Shown: positions 27,741 to 37,055 of the stretch, in pieces
Layout of the letters: every line of letters starts with the position of its first letter
Numbering within the stretch: position 1 is the first letter of the stretch
Position numbers and translations under genes: made by a program
DNA from: Planctomycetota bacterium
GTDB lineage: Bacteria; Planctomycetota; Planctomycetia; Pirellulales; Pirellulaceae
Assembly: GCA_014381825.1 (NCBI GenBank)
Contig: JACNKX010000185.1
Span: 1 to 64,000 of the forward strand
Direction of reading: 5' to 3'
Length of the DNA: 64,000 nucleotides
The notes under the pieces: generated by a model
Seen by the model: the letters and a program-made list of their open reading frames with translations, nothing else
Told to the model about the DNA's origin: nothing
Database searches by the model: none

Positions 27741-28385
27741 TCACCGGCGCGGCGCCTGAAATCGATTATTGCCACCATCGGTCTGCCGAGGTGGCGGGGT
27801 GTTGCGATTCATTTGGTCAAGGATCGGCCCCGTGATGTCCAGGCCACGCTGATAAACAACGAACCGATTGATGCCATTCAATACCGACTCTGGCTGCGCC
27901 GGGTCCATCTTCTCGGCGTTGAACCGGAGTACCAAGTCAATTCCGTAGGTCGTGGCAAACTTGTTGATGTGTATTTCAACTTCTTGATAGGCGTTGAAAT
28001 ACACTTTCGCCTCTTGATCAATGCGGTCCTTCTGCTTGCGAGCCATATCCAAGCGAAGCTTGGTCTGATCTCCGGCGAGCTTCTCTTCGAGGATCTTATA
28101 GTCTGGAGAACCTTTCAGCATCTTCTGCAGATTCTGGACTTCTGCCTGCATCGTCTCTTGCTTTCTAACGACTTCTTGTTTGAATTTTTCGTCGTCCGCT
28201 TTGATGTCATCCATCGCCTGCTTAAAGCGAGCGGCGTTCTTAAAGATGAAACCAATATCGAGCACCGCGACATTCGTGCCACTCGCGGTAGCCGCGCGGG
28301 GTGCCCCGGGTTGTCCTTGGGCGTTGGCGTCTTTGCCAATTAACAAGCCTGCCACTACAGTGGCGAAGAGAAGAGAAATTCTCAC
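27741..28385 (-). CDS. OmpH/Skp family outer-membrane chaperone
   Basis: This 214-residue protein has a signal peptide (ending A-N-A-Q-G near residue 24), a beta-strand V-A-V-L-D-I-G-F-I-F, then a long charged coiled coil (about 50-150) typical of Skp tentacles, and a conserved return strand Y-G-I-D-L-V-L-R-F-N. I start at GTG 28385 because AAGGAG lies 8 bases upstream and the signal peptide begins there; a longer frame to 28592 has no signal peptide at its start. Skp holds unfolded outer-membrane proteins in the periplasm. Location upstream of lpxC mirrors the skp-lpx order of proteobacteria. Confidence 0.88.
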   Translation of the reverse strand: MRISLLFATVVAGLLIGKDANAQGQPGAPRAATASGTNVAVLDIGFIFKNAARFKQAMDDIKADDEKFKQEVVRKQETMQAEVQNLQKMLKGSPDYKILEEKLAGDQTKLRLDMARKQKDRIDQEAKVYFNAYQEVEIHINKFATTYGIDLVLRFNAEKMDPAQPESVLNGINRFVVYQRGLDITGPILDQMNRNTPPPRQTDGGNNRFQAPRR

Positions 28386-28670
28386 GTTCAGCACTCCTTG
28401 CTGTAAACGAATTCGTCCGTGAACCGTGAGCCTCATCCGACGAGACTCCCCCAAATCTGAAAGTGGGGCGGTATTGTGCCGAGAAAGGGTGGACGCGTAA
28501 AGGCCAGAAAATCCCCGTCGATCTAAGTCCTTATTGGACAAATTGTCGCAGACAGAACGTCCCCACGCGCCCGCATATTCCCTCGGTGTCAACTATGTTA
28601 CGCCAGTTGTTCGAAAGTGGTTCGCGCCCATTTGACAATCCCGCTCCGCTCGAATAGCGTGACCCGTGCA

Positions 28671-29264
28671 ATGAATTCGCTCACCCCTCGACACACGTTT
28701 CAGTTCATTCGCCGGACAGCCGCCGTCCTCGCGCTCGTCGGCATGTTGAGTTCGTCGCTGGGGATTGTCTTCGTACCCGCCGCTAAACAGGATCCAGCGC
28801 ACGCATTCCCTTGCCAGGGCGGCGGTTGCGGTTGTAGCTCGGCCGCTCAATGCTGGCAGAGTTGCTGCTGTACAACGGTCGCTGAGCGACTTGCTTGGGC
28901 TGACACGAACGACGTAAAACCGCCAGCTTTTCTGACAAAGCTGCTAGCGGCTTCAACGGCTCAGCCGGTTGCCGCCGAATCGAAGAGTTGTTGCAGCCAC
29001 TTGGCTTCCGAAGAGGGAAGCGCCTCTTCGTGCGTCGAGGAACGTAGTCGCGAGTTGCCTGCTCGTGTGGTTCTTCTCAGCGACATCAGCCGATGTCACG
29101 GATTGTCGAAATACATCGCGATCTTTGGGAGTGCGATCTGCGAACCGTCTCTCGAGGCACCGGCGTTCGACCTCGTGGCGGTTTCGTGGCTTCGCTCGCT
29201 TGACGAGTCTTTCGAATCTCCTCTCCACTCTCCGCCGAGCCCGCCACCGCGTATCGCTGTGTAA
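28671..29264 (+). CDS. Cys-rich exported protein of the planctomycete C-x-C-C-C type
   Basis: This 197-residue protein has an N-terminal hydrophobic segment (about 15-40). A Cys cluster follows: F-P-C-Q-G-G-G-C-G-C then A-A-Q-C-W-Q-S-C-C-C. Further on come K-S-C-C-S-H and S-S-C-V-E-E. The spacing G-C-G-C...C-W...C-C-C followed by E-R-L-A-W-A is a pattern I associate with planctomycete proteins, probably metal-binding, though no biochemical role is known to me. ATG 28671 sits at the natural start of the signal region; an earlier in-frame start at 28617 is less likely. It is followed by DUF1559 and DUF4198 genes in the same direction. Confidence 0.75.
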   Translation: MNSLTPRHTFQFIRRTAAVLALVGMLSSSLGIVFVPAAKQDPAHAFPCQGGGCGCSSAAQCWQSCCCTTVAERLAWADTNDVKPPAFLTKLLAASTAQPVAAESKSCCSHLASEEGSASSCVEERSRELPARVVLLSDISRCHGLSKYIAIFGSAICEPSLEAPAFDLVAVSWLRSLDESFESPLHSPPSPPPRIAV

Positions 29265-29445
29265 CAGCCTGCTCTCCATTGCTTCACGTCGGTGTCCGCT
29301 ACAGAGCGGCAATGATGTGTTTCAGATCGAGCAACACCGCAGCGTCGAGTCTCACCACCTACGAATCGCGTTAGTGCGCGCACGAGCTAGTTGAATACTA
29401 ACGCCGCCTAAGCGATCCCGCCTCAATCCATCGGAGGAGAATACC

Positions 29446-30390
29446 ATGCGCCAACGTCATGGTTTTACATTAATTGAACTACTAGTCGTGATTGCGATCA
29501 TCGGAATCTTAGTCGCGTTATTATTGCCCGCAGTCCAGGCAGCGCGCGAGGCAGCGCGACGGATGAGTTGCTCAAACAATTTGAAGCAGCTCTGTCTGGC
29601 GATGCACAATTACGAATCAACGCAGCGAGTCTTTCCGCCAGGGCAGCTTGGTTTTCCATGGGTCTTCTCGGCACACTCGCACCTGCTGCCTTTCGCTGAG
29701 CAGGAGAATTTGCAGGACTTATTGGACTTCGAAGTTCCGCCGTTGACATTCGGAGGTTCCTTCCCACAGGCAGCGCCGAATGAACTCGCAGCACAGGATG
29801 TATTGAAGTTCCTCTTGTGTCCCAGCGATGGCAACCGCGTGTCGGGATCAACTTTCGGGGCGATCAGCTATCCAGCTTGTTCAGGATCTGGCCTCGCCAA
29901 CAGCGGTTCATCGACGAATGCAGATGGGATCATCTTCGCTCGATCGAAAATCGGTTTCCGTGATCTCTTGGATGGCACGTCGCACACGGCGGCGTACAGT
30001 GAGAGCTTGCTGGGCACGGGAAGCAACACAGCCCCGAGTTCACCCATTACGCGCATGCGTCAGGTCTTGGAATTGCCGATGGGGACTCCCACCACGCCCG
30101 CCGCGTGCGCCGCTTCGACGAATTGGTTCGGGCAGCGGGGCGCGAAGTGGATTAACGGCCACTATGCCGACACGATGTACAATCACTACTATGGCCCCAA
30201 CTCCGACACACCGGACTGTAACAATGGCTTTCACAACTACGCACTAACGACCGCCCGCAGTCTTCATCCCGGCGGCGTCGAGCTGGCGTTGTGCGATGGA
30301 AGCGTTCGATTCGTGAGCGAAACCGTCGACCTCGGGCTCTGGCGAGCTCTCGCCACCCGCGCTGGCGGCGAGCCCATTGGCGAGTATTGA
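29446..30390 (+). CDS. DUF1559 protein with type IV prepilin-like N-terminus
   Basis: This 314-residue protein starts [18 protein letters not shown], the prepilin peptidase cleavage site and hydrophobic helix shared with type II secretion pseudopilins. It continues [21 protein letters not shown], the invariant DUF1559 segment, and ends with [16 protein letters not shown] strong GGAGG site lies before the ATG. DUF1559 proteins number in the hundreds per planctomycete genome, and their role is not established. Confidence 0.94.
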   Translation: MRQRHGFTLIELLVVIAIIGILVALLLPAVQAAREAARRMSCSNNLKQLCLAMHNYESTQRVFPPGQLGFPWVFSAHSHLLPFAEQENLQDLLDFEVPPLTFGGSFPQAAPNELAAQDVLKFLLCPSDGNRVSGSTFGAISYPACSGSGLANSGSSTNADGIIFARSKIGFRDLLDGTSHTAAYSESLLGTGSNTAPSSPITRMRQVLELPMGTPTTPAACAASTNWFGQRGAKWINGHYADTMYNHYYGPNSDTPDCNNGFHNYALTTARSLHPGGVELALCDGSVRFVSETVDLGLWRALATRAGGEPIGEY

Positions 30391-30421
30391 ATTCAACTGC
30401 AACTTTGTAAGGAATCTTCCC

Positions 30422-31213
30422 ATGAACTGGAAAGCTACGGTTCTCGTCTTCCTCCTTGCCGGTCCTGTACTGGCGCACGACATCTGGGTCGAAACGAACA
30501 CGAACATCATTCGATCCGGTGACGCAATCCACATCGACTTGAAGTTGGGAAATCATGGTAACGACCACCGCGACTTCAAGCTGGCGAGCAAACTGGCTGC
30601 GCGGGATTGCAAGTTGGAAGTGGCCGCGCCGGATGGCAAGCAGTTCGATCTTCGGGAACGTCTGATCGACATCGGCTACGCGCCCCAGGAGGGATACTGG
30701 ACGACGAAATTCGCAGCCTCTCAACCGGGAGTGTACACGGTCATCCACACGTACGATCGCGTCGTCCACTATGCCCCGGTGCGCGCGATCAAGAGTGCGA
30801 AGACGATGTTCGTCGTAAGTGAGAGTCTCGACAACGTCGCTCGCGACCAGTCGGGGTTCGACACGCCGTTTGGCCACGCCTTGGAGATTGTCCCCGTGAC
30901 AAATCCCGTTGCGCCGATGGGACCCGGCCAGCCAATCAAGATCCAAGTCCTGTACCAAGGCAAGCCCTGGACCGCGGGGCGAGTTTCTTTCATTCCCCGA
31001 GGTGAAACGCTGGAGGAAGGCTTTGACGCCGAATACGAGCGGACCACGGACAGCCGAGGGCTCGCGAGTTTTTCGCCTCGCACCGGCAACGTCTATCTCG
31101 TCGTCGCTCATCACGTGGAACCGCAGGCATCGGGGGATGGCTACGAGAGTACGAAGTATTCCGCTACATTAGTCGTCTACGTGCCAGAGGTTTGCCCATG
31201 CTGTAACGAGTAA
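30422..31213 (+). CDS. DUF4198 domain exported protein
   Basis: This 263-residue protein has a signal peptide (about 1-18, ending V-L-A-H-D). DUF4198 features follow: H-D-I-W-V-E-T-N-T, then G-V-Y-T-V-I-H-T-Y-D, and Y-E-S-T-K-Y-S-A-T-L near the end. DUF4198 proteins often sit beside metal-uptake genes. The C-terminus ends C-P-C-C-N-E, a Cys cluster that suits a metal ligand and matches the Cys-rich protein two genes upstream. ATG 30422 has an AAGGA site; an in-frame start at 30377 lies inside the previous gene. Confidence 0.88.
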   Translation: MNWKATVLVFLLAGPVLAHDIWVETNTNIIRSGDAIHIDLKLGNHGNDHRDFKLASKLAARDCKLEVAAPDGKQFDLRERLIDIGYAPQEGYWTTKFAASQPGVYTVIHTYDRVVHYAPVRAIKSAKTMFVVSESLDNVARDQSGFDTPFGHALEIVPVTNPVAPMGPGQPIKIQVLYQGKPWTAGRVSFIPRGETLEEGFDAEYERTTDSRGLASFSPRTGNVYLVVAHHVEPQASGDGYESTKYSATLVVYVPEVCPCCNE

Positions 31214-31227
31214 CTCGGAGGAAGTCC

Positions 31228-32658
31228 GTGACGAGCGACAAACGCCCAAACATCGTCTTCATCATCACGGACCAGCAGCGATACGACACGATACGAGCGC
31301 TCGGCTTTGACTATATGGACACGCCTAACTTGGACCGTTTGGTCACAGAAGGCGTTACTTTTACAGATTGCCACGTAACCGCGGCATCTTGTGCGCCGGC
31401 AAGAGCGAGTCTCTTCAAAGGCTACTATCCTCACACGACCGGCATTCTGAAGAACGCCGACCGCTGGCGTCGTTCATGGATCGAGCTGCTGAACGACTCG
31501 GGTTACCACTGCACGAACGTCGGCAAGATGCACTCGTGGCCCTTTGAGACGGAGCTTGGCTTTGACGAGCGCTACGTCGTCGAAAACAAAGACCGATACC
31601 TCGAAGGCCGTTACTACTTCGACGAGTGGGACAAAGCGCTTCGATTCCGTGGCTTGGTCAAACAACAACGCGAGATGTACCGCAATCGAGCCGATTATCG
31701 CGATCGACTCGGCGCTTTTGAGTGGGAGCTTCCCGAGGACACACATCCGGACACATTCGTCGGCGACATGGCAACGTGGTGGATCGATAGTTACCCAAAG
31801 ACGGAACCGCTGTTTCTTCAAATCGGGTTTCCCGGGCCGCATCCGCCGTATGATCCCGTACCTCGATACGCCGAGCCTTACTTAAGGAAAGACCTTCCAC
31901 TGTTGGAAGTCACACAAGATGAGCTTGATAACCAGCCGCCAGCTTTCAAGGAGTTGCGGAAGCACAACAACGAGATCGACCACGACTCGGTTGTACTCGA
32001 ACTGGCACCTACGCACGAACAGCGTCACTTACAGCGAGCTTACTACCTAGCCAACGTGACAATGATCGACGAAAAGGTTGGCGAGATCCTCGAAGCTCTC
32101 GAGCGGAACGGATACCTCGACAATTCGATCATCATCTTCACGTCGGATCATGGCGATTGCTTGACCGATCACGGGCACAGCTAAAAGTGGACGATGTACG
32201 ACTTGATCACGCGCATCCCGCTGACGGTCTGGGCGCCCGGACGTTTCCCGGCAAAAACGGTCGACTCGTTGTGCCAGCAGATGGATCTTGGTCCGACGAT
32301 TCTTGAATTGGCCGGCATCGAGGTGCCGCCGACGTTGGAAGCCATTTCAATGCTCGACGCGTTAGAAGGAGCCGATTGGAACGGACGCAACTTCGTATTC
32401 GCCGAACAAATCAAAGACGGAATTCTGACCGGCTGCGAGTTCATGACCATGGTTCGCAACAAGGCCTGGAAACTGGTCCACTTCCTGGACGAACCCTACG
32501 GCCAGTTATTCGACATGCTGAAGGACCCAAACGAAGTCAACAATCTCTGGTCAGATCCCGACGCCGCTAATATGAAGCAAGAGCTGCTCAGCGTGCTTCG
32601 CGAGTGGCGGATTCGCAGCGGGATTCACACCGCAGATTGGTCGCAGGATTGGCGGTAG
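31228..32658 (+). pseudogene. Cys-type sulfatase interrupted by one in-frame TAA
   Basis: The frame from GTG 31228 encodes a sulfatase with N-I-V-F-I-I-T-D-Q-Q-R-Y-D-T and the formylglycine site S-C-A-P-A-R-A-S-L. It is intact until TAA at 32182-32184. The same frame resumes at once (K-W-T-M-Y-D-L-I-T-R-I-P-L) and runs to 32658. The junction reads D-H-G-H-S-stop-K-W-T-M-Y-D where relatives have a Gln before K-W, so a single C-to-T change (CAA to TAA) explains the break. The full product would be 476 residues, a normal size. Sulfatases need an FGE-type activator. It may be a recent null allele, a sequencing error or, less likely, a readthrough site. Confidence 0.85.
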
Positions 32659-32690
32659 AACGCCCGACTGTGGCAGAACTTTGCGATAGC

Positions 32691-33221
32691 CTAGTAATGG
32701 ATCAGGCTGAACGCCTCATGCGGTGCAATTCGAGCTTCACCACCGAGCGCGTCGAGCGCGATTAGGAACGCACAGCCGACGACGTTGACTCCCGTATGCT
32801 CCAATAGCTTGCAGCACGCATCGACCGTCCCGCCGGTGGCGAGTAAATCGTCGACAAGCAACACGTTCTGTCCGGACTCGACGCCATCAATGTGCATTTC
32901 GAGTGTGTCCGTGCCATACTCCAACTCATAGTGAAACGCATGTGTTTCGAAAGGAAGTTTTCCAGGCTTGCGAACCGGCACGAAGCTGGCGTTCAATTCT
33001 AGGGCCAGCGGGGCGGCGAAGATGAATCCTCGCGCTTCGGCGGAGACGATCGCATCGACTTGCCGGTCGCGGAAGTGATCTGCCATACGACGGATCGCTT
33101 CGCCGAACGCTTCCGGTGACGCTAACAGCGGCGTGATATCGCGGAACAAGATTCCTGGCTTTGGAAAGTCAGGGATGTCACGGATGAACTGCTTTAGATC
33201 AAGTTGTGTCGTCTCGGTCAT
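32691..33221 (-). CDS. apt: Adenine phosphoribosyltransferase
   Basis: This 176-residue enzyme salvages adenine to AMP using PRPP. Motifs include [29 protein letters not shown] and the PRPP loop [13 protein letters not shown]. The length is standard. It is convergent with the broken sulfatase gene. Confidence 0.96.
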   Translation of the reverse strand: MTETTQLDLKQFIRDIPDFPKPGILFRDITPLLASPEAFGEAIRRMADHFRDRQVDAIVSAEARGFIFAAPLALELNASFVPVRKPGKLPFETHAFHYELEYGTDTLEMHIDGVESGQNVLLVDDLLATGGTVDACCKLLEHTGVNVVGCAFLIALDALGGEARIAPHEAFSLIHY

Positions 33222-33304
33222 GCGAATCTCAGCTCACGCAATTGCTCGGAAACATAAATGGCTCGGCTACAAAGTAACTGCTCCCGCGCCGATCGTACAC
33301 GGGG

Positions 33305-34084
33305 CTAATGGATCTGCGAAATGCTGCCAGCGAAGCAGCGTTCGATGCCACCCTCGGTCTGGATGATTAAAGCTCCGTCGTCATCGATTCCATGGCAGAC
33401 CCCGGTAAGTCGCCGCGGACCAAGCTCGATACTCAACGTACGCCCCTCCAGCATACATCGAGTGCGCCATGCCTCGGCCAGGTCCGCAGAATCCGCAACG
33501 ACGGTTTTGATACGACGTTCGATCTGTTGAAGCTGGCGGATCAATACATCCGTTAAATCAAACGACCTGGCTGTAACATCGCTCATCGAAGTCGCGATGG
33601 AACATCGTTCAACGGGAGCATCGACAAAGGTATTGTTGACGTTGATCCCAATCCCGATCACGATCAGCCCCGGTCGCGGAGCAATCGTTTCCACAAGGAC
33701 GCCACACACCTTTCGTCGTTCCAAATACACGTCATTCGGCCACTTCAAGTGGACACGCCGCCCTGCCAACAAATGTTCGAGCGTTTCGCATACAGACAGG
33801 CCGACCGTCAATGACATCTTTGGCCAACTGTGCGGCTCCAACGAGTTCGCTTGCGCGTCGATGGTAAGCGAGAATGTCAATGCACCATCGGCAGCCCACC
33901 ATTGATTCGCCCCGCGCCCCCGACCTCCCGTCTGGCGGTCGGTTACGGTCAACGAAGGGAAGATGTCCGCGCCGGCGGTTGCCAGCTCGATAGCAAGGTC
34001 GTTTGTCGAAGCGATTTCTGGACGGTACTCAATACGTCTGACCATTGTCTCGGCCAGAATGCGTTCCATGTCAAAGGCCGTCAT
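33305..34084 (-). CDS. birA: Biotin--protein ligase
   Basis: This 259-residue protein attaches biotin to carboxylase carrier proteins. The catalytic domain has T-D-R-Q-T-G-G-R-G-R-G-A-N-Q-W, then L-K-W-P-N-D-V-Y and G-I-G-I-N-V-N-N-T. There is no N-terminal DNA-binding domain, so it is the monofunctional type and not a bio repressor. ATG 34084 follows the stop of the polyprenyl synthase gene by 2 bases, which supports this start and translational coupling. Confidence 0.93.
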   Translation of the reverse strand: MTAFDMERILAETMVRRIEYRPEIASTNDLAIELATAGADIFPSLTVTDRQTGGRGRGANQWWAADGALTFSLTIDAQANSLEPHSWPKMSLTVGLSVCETLEHLLAGRRVHLKWPNDVYLERRKVCGVLVETIAPRPGLIVIGIGINVNNTFVDAPVERCSIATSMSDVTARSFDLTDVLIRQLQQIERRIKTVVADSADLAEAWRTRCMLEGRTLSIELGPRRLTGVCHGIDDDGALIIQTEGGIERCFAGSISQIH

Positions 34085-34086
34085 AA

Positions 34087-35106
34087 TTAGCGAGACCGCT
34101 CGACGACGAACGTCGCAATCAGTCGCAATGTGTTCGCTGCGTCGCTGTCGGCCAAGCACTCCAAGTTCTCAAGCGCACCCGCCGCAAATCGCTTGGCCGT
34201 CGCGTAGGCGTATTCGATGGAACCGTACTCGGTCAACCATGGCAATAGCGACTCGCGACTTGGAGGCACATCGTTACTTAAAAGCGTCAGTAGCTCTTCC
34301 CGCTTCTGGGGCGAGCGGCTTTCCAATGCATGGATGATTGGGAGCGTTGGCTTTTGCTGTTCGAGATCTGTGCCAAGTGACTTGCCAGTTGTCGCTTCCT
34401 CGCCTTGAAGATCAAGGACGTCGTCCACGATTTGGAACGCGATGCCCAAATCTCGTCCAAAGTTTGTGAGTCGCTCGATAGCTTCTTCCGATGCGCCAGC
34501 GTAGTAAGCACCAAGCCGGCAACTACAGGCAGTCAACTCAGCAGTCTTCGCGGCGATAATCTCAAAGTACTCGTCTTCGTTGAGCGCAAAGTCGCCGCGA
34601 CAACCCTTTTGGCGCAACTCGCCCTCGCAAACGATATTCGTCGCACGACCGATCTCCTGACATGCCCACGCACTACCGGTGGTACTGGCTAAGTAGAACG
34701 AATGCGTAAACAAGTAGTCGCCGAGCAACACACTGGCTTTGTTGTCCCATCGCGAATTGACCGTAGCCAAATGGCGACGGGTGTCGGCCTCGTCCAAGAC
34801 GTCATCGTGGACAAGCGTTGCGGTGTGAATCATTTCGACGACCGCACCCAGAATCAAATGCTCTTGCTTTAGTTGGCCGATCGCTTTCGCAGCGAGCAAG
34901 AGGAGCGTCGGTCGGAGGCGTTTTCCTCCGAGCAGACAGCCATACCGAACCAACTCGTCAACGTACGGATGATCGCTGCGAAGCTCGGCCTTAAGAATCC
35001 GCTCAACGTCCGCTAGTTCCGACGCGATCGGGCCATAGACGTCCGGTACGCTCGAAGTCGTTACCTCAGGCTCAGATACAGTTCTGCTCACCCTATCAAT
35101 CCTCAC
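34087..35106 (-). CDS. Polyprenyl diphosphate synthase
   Basis: This 339-residue all-helical enzyme extends isoprenoid diphosphates. Both aspartate-rich motifs are present: L-V-H-D-D-V-L-D-E-A-D-T-R-R, and F-Q-I-V-D-D-V-L-D-L. G-G-K-R-L-R-P marks the substrate-binding region. Residues before the first D-D-x-x-D suggest a long-chain product such as a quinone side chain, but length cannot be fixed from sequence. It starts with GTG overlapping the moaC stop (GTGA). Confidence 0.9.
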   Translation of the reverse strand: MRIDRVSRTVSEPEVTTSSVPDVYGPIASELADVERILKAELRSDHPYVDELVRYGCLLGGKRLRPTLLLLAAKAIGQLKQEHLILGAVVEMIHTATLVHDDVLDEADTRRHLATVNSRWDNKASVLLGDYLFTHSFYLASTTGSAWACQEIGRATNIVCEGELRQKGCRGDFALNEDEYFEIIAAKTAELTACSCRLGAYYAGASEEAIERLTNFGRDLGIAFQIVDDVLDLQGEEATTGKSLGTDLEQQKPTLPIIHALESRSPQKREELLTLLSNDVPPSRESLLPWLTEYGSIEYAYATAKRFAAGALENLECLADSDAANTLRLIATFVVERSR

Positions 35107-35606
35107 GCGTGATCTTCACGCAAAAAATGGCCGCTACGCCCGCCCGACTTTTCTTCCAGTCGAACTTGCTCGATCACCATTTGACGATCGACGGCTTTGC
35201 ACATGTCGTAAATTGTCAGCCCAGCGACGGCGACGGCGGTCAATGCTTCCATCTCGACCCCCGTCCTAGCCGTTACACGCACCGTCGCTTGAATCTCAAC
35301 GCTGTATTCATCCGGAAAGAAGTACTCGACCGAAACCGCGTCGAGTCCAAGCGGATGACAAAGCGGAATCAGATCGCCAGTTCGTTTCGCTGCCATGATT
35401 CCTGCGAGTCGAGCCACTTCCAGCACGTCGCCCTTGGTCAGTTGCCTGTCCCTGATCAATCGAAACGTTTCCCGTGCCATCACGATACGTCCCGATGCAC
35501 GAGCCATTCGCTCGGTGATCTGTTTCTGGCTCACGTCCACCATGCGGCTGGCACCGTGTTCGTCGAAGTGTGACAGCTCATGCGACACAGAAATGGTTGC
35601 TCCCAT
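35103..35606 (-). CDS. moaC: Cyclic pyranopterin monophosphate synthase
   Basis: This 167-residue enzyme of molybdenum cofactor synthesis has L-S-H-F-D-E-H-G-A-S-R-M-V-D-V-S, then I-P-L-C-H-P-L-G-L-D, and G-V-E-M-E-A-L-T-A-V-A-V-A. ATG 35606 matches the usual start; a longer frame to 35750 lacks family residues. It is the first gene of a three-gene unit with polyprenyl synthase and birA, an unusual pairing of functions. Confidence 0.93.
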   Translation of the reverse strand: MGATISVSHELSHFDEHGASRMVDVSQKQITERMARASGRIVMARETFRLIRDRQLTKGDVLEVARLAGIMAAKRTGDLIPLCHPLGLDAVSVEYFFPDEYSVEIQATVRVTARTGVEMEALTAVAVAGLTIYDMCKAVDRQMVIEQVRLEEKSGGRSGHFLREDHA

Positions 35607-35891
35607 ATTGGCAAAGGGCCGTTCCGAGCCCGGTAAACCCACTATTGTAAGGGCCGGAGAGGCAACGTCGAGGGCCTCAACTGTCTTACGATACCCAACT
35701 AACCGCGTTGAAACACAGTCGATAACAGACGAATCGCAAGATCGCAGCAACCATCAAGATACTGACATCTTCGAATTGCTTAACATCGCCGACCCGCTCG
35801 ATATAGTGAGGGCGTTCCATTTAGAAGGGGAGAAGCCGATGGCAGTAAACACCGCTGGGCGCGACGTCGAACGTCGAGTGAGAGGCAGAGC

Positions 35892-36554
35892 ATGGCGGCA
35901 GATCTATGGGGCGTCGATTGCGGTGGCGTCTCGTGTTCGGCGCGTCGGGACATTGTCGAGTGGTTGGGTGATTTCGATGTCTCGGTGATGAATGCGAACG
36001 AGACGCTCGAACGAAGCCCCAACGCTGTCATGTGTCACACGCGACCTTGCGCGGTTGTCGGATTGATTCAATCGGCAGAGATTCGGCAACCGGTACTGTT
36101 GAACAATTCGACTTGTCTAGCCTCGCTCGCTGCTTGCGTACTACTCGACGAAACGTTTGACGAACGGCTTGGCGTCAACTTGTTGCGAACTGGAGTGCAA
36201 GAATACTTGGACGTCACACGCATCGACGCGAACGAATTGATTCGTCGCATCGAATACGCCGTGATTCGTAGCGAGTCCCAGGAGTACCCAATTGTCAACC
36301 GACAGTTGGCCACGGTCGATTGGCAACGCACTAACGATATCTATCACGGCCTTCCACGTTGCGAGCGCGAAGTTCTCGATTTGTTGATCGCGATGCGGGA
36401 TCCCAAACAAATTGCCCGAGAACTCGGTAAGGGTTACACCACCGTCCGCACCCAGACCAAGAATCTTCGCGAGAAGTTTGACGTCGAGTCAACGCAACAG
36501 CTTGTTGTGTTGATGGTTCACACGCTGTATCAACGCCCAGCATCCAGCCACTAA
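35892..36554 (+). CDS. LuxR-type regulator with a degenerate receiver-like domain
   Basis: This 220-residue protein has a C-terminal LuxR/FixJ helix-turn-helix (about 152-215): R-C-E-R-E-V-L-D-L-L-I-A-M-R-D-P-K-Q-I-A, then G-Y-T-T-V-R-T-Q-T-K-N-L-R-E-K. The N-terminal part ends G-V-Q-E-Y-L-D-V-T-R-I-D-A-N-E-L-I-R-R-I, which aligns with the last strand and helix of response-regulator receivers, but the acidic pocket and phospho-Asp are not evident. It may therefore work without phosphorylation. It precedes the MauE/thioredoxin/C39 cluster by 93 bp in the same direction and is the obvious candidate regulator. Confidence 0.75.
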   Translation: MAADLWGVDCGGVSCSARRDIVEWLGDFDVSVMNANETLERSPNAVMCHTRPCAVVGLIQSAEIRQPVLLNNSTCLASLAACVLLDETFDERLGVNLLRTGVQEYLDVTRIDANELIRRIEYAVIRSESQEYPIVNRQLATVDWQRTNDIYHGLPRCEREVLDLLIAMRDPKQIARELGKGYTTVRTQTKNLREKFDVESTQQLVVLMVHTLYQRPASSH

Positions 36555-36647
36555 GAAAAGTCGCAGAATGGACAAAATGATGATTGCAGTCGCCTTCGAG
36601 TGCTGTAATTTCATTAGAAGCAACGTTTTGGCAGGTTTGGGGGAGCA

Positions 36648-37055
36648 ATGAATCAGGCAGATACGGAAACACGGCAGGTCACACGAATCGATCGTCGTCA
36701 AGTCAGCGAGATCGTACGCTGTCTCGTAGCGGGTGTCTTGCTCACGGCAGCGTCGATGAAGGCAGTTCAACTGTACGGCGATTACACGATCAGCAGTAAT
36801 CTTGCAACAATGCGAGAGTGTTTTCACATCGTGTTTGAATTCGCGTTAGCGCTGTTCCTTGTTATTCCGGTAAGCCGATCGTACAGTTGGCCCTGGTTTG
36901 CTTTGTCGTGTTCGGCGCCGTTGCGTTCTACAAAGCGTTGCAGGGCGAGACGTCGTGCGGGTGTTTTGGAGATGCGATCGTCCATCCATGGTATAGCTTT
37001 GCGTTGGATGTCTCGATCGTTGTCTTGCTCGTGGCGTTCTTGCCAGCCCAACTGA
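36648..37055 (+). pseudogene. N-terminal piece of a frameshifted MauE-type membrane protein
   Basis: From ATG 36648, behind a GGGGGAG site, the frame encodes a basic N-terminus and two membrane helices (C-L-V-A-G-V-L-L-T-A-A-S-M-K-A and C-F-H-I-V-F-E-F-A-L-A-L-F-L-V). At about 36855-36870 the sense shifts: the homologous continuation S-G-K-P-I-V-Q-L-A-L-V-C-F is in the frame of the next entry. From there to 37055 this frame gives Arg/Cys-rich nonsense. Together the two frames make a complete MauE/DoxX-like bundle. A one-base indel in the T/C-rich stretch is the simplest cause; there is no long homopolymer. Confidence 0.72.

Noticed and set aside
30152-31114. 320-codon minus-strand frame opposite DUF1559 and DUF4198 genes
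   Set aside because: Spans two convincing sense genes, Arg-rich, no recognisable domain.
35839-35988. Short frame from ATG 35839 with a GGGGAG site upstream of the LuxR-type gene
   Set aside because: The 49-residue product has no recognisable features and overlaps the regulator in another frame; the site may instead serve a slightly longer regulator, but no sequence match supports that.
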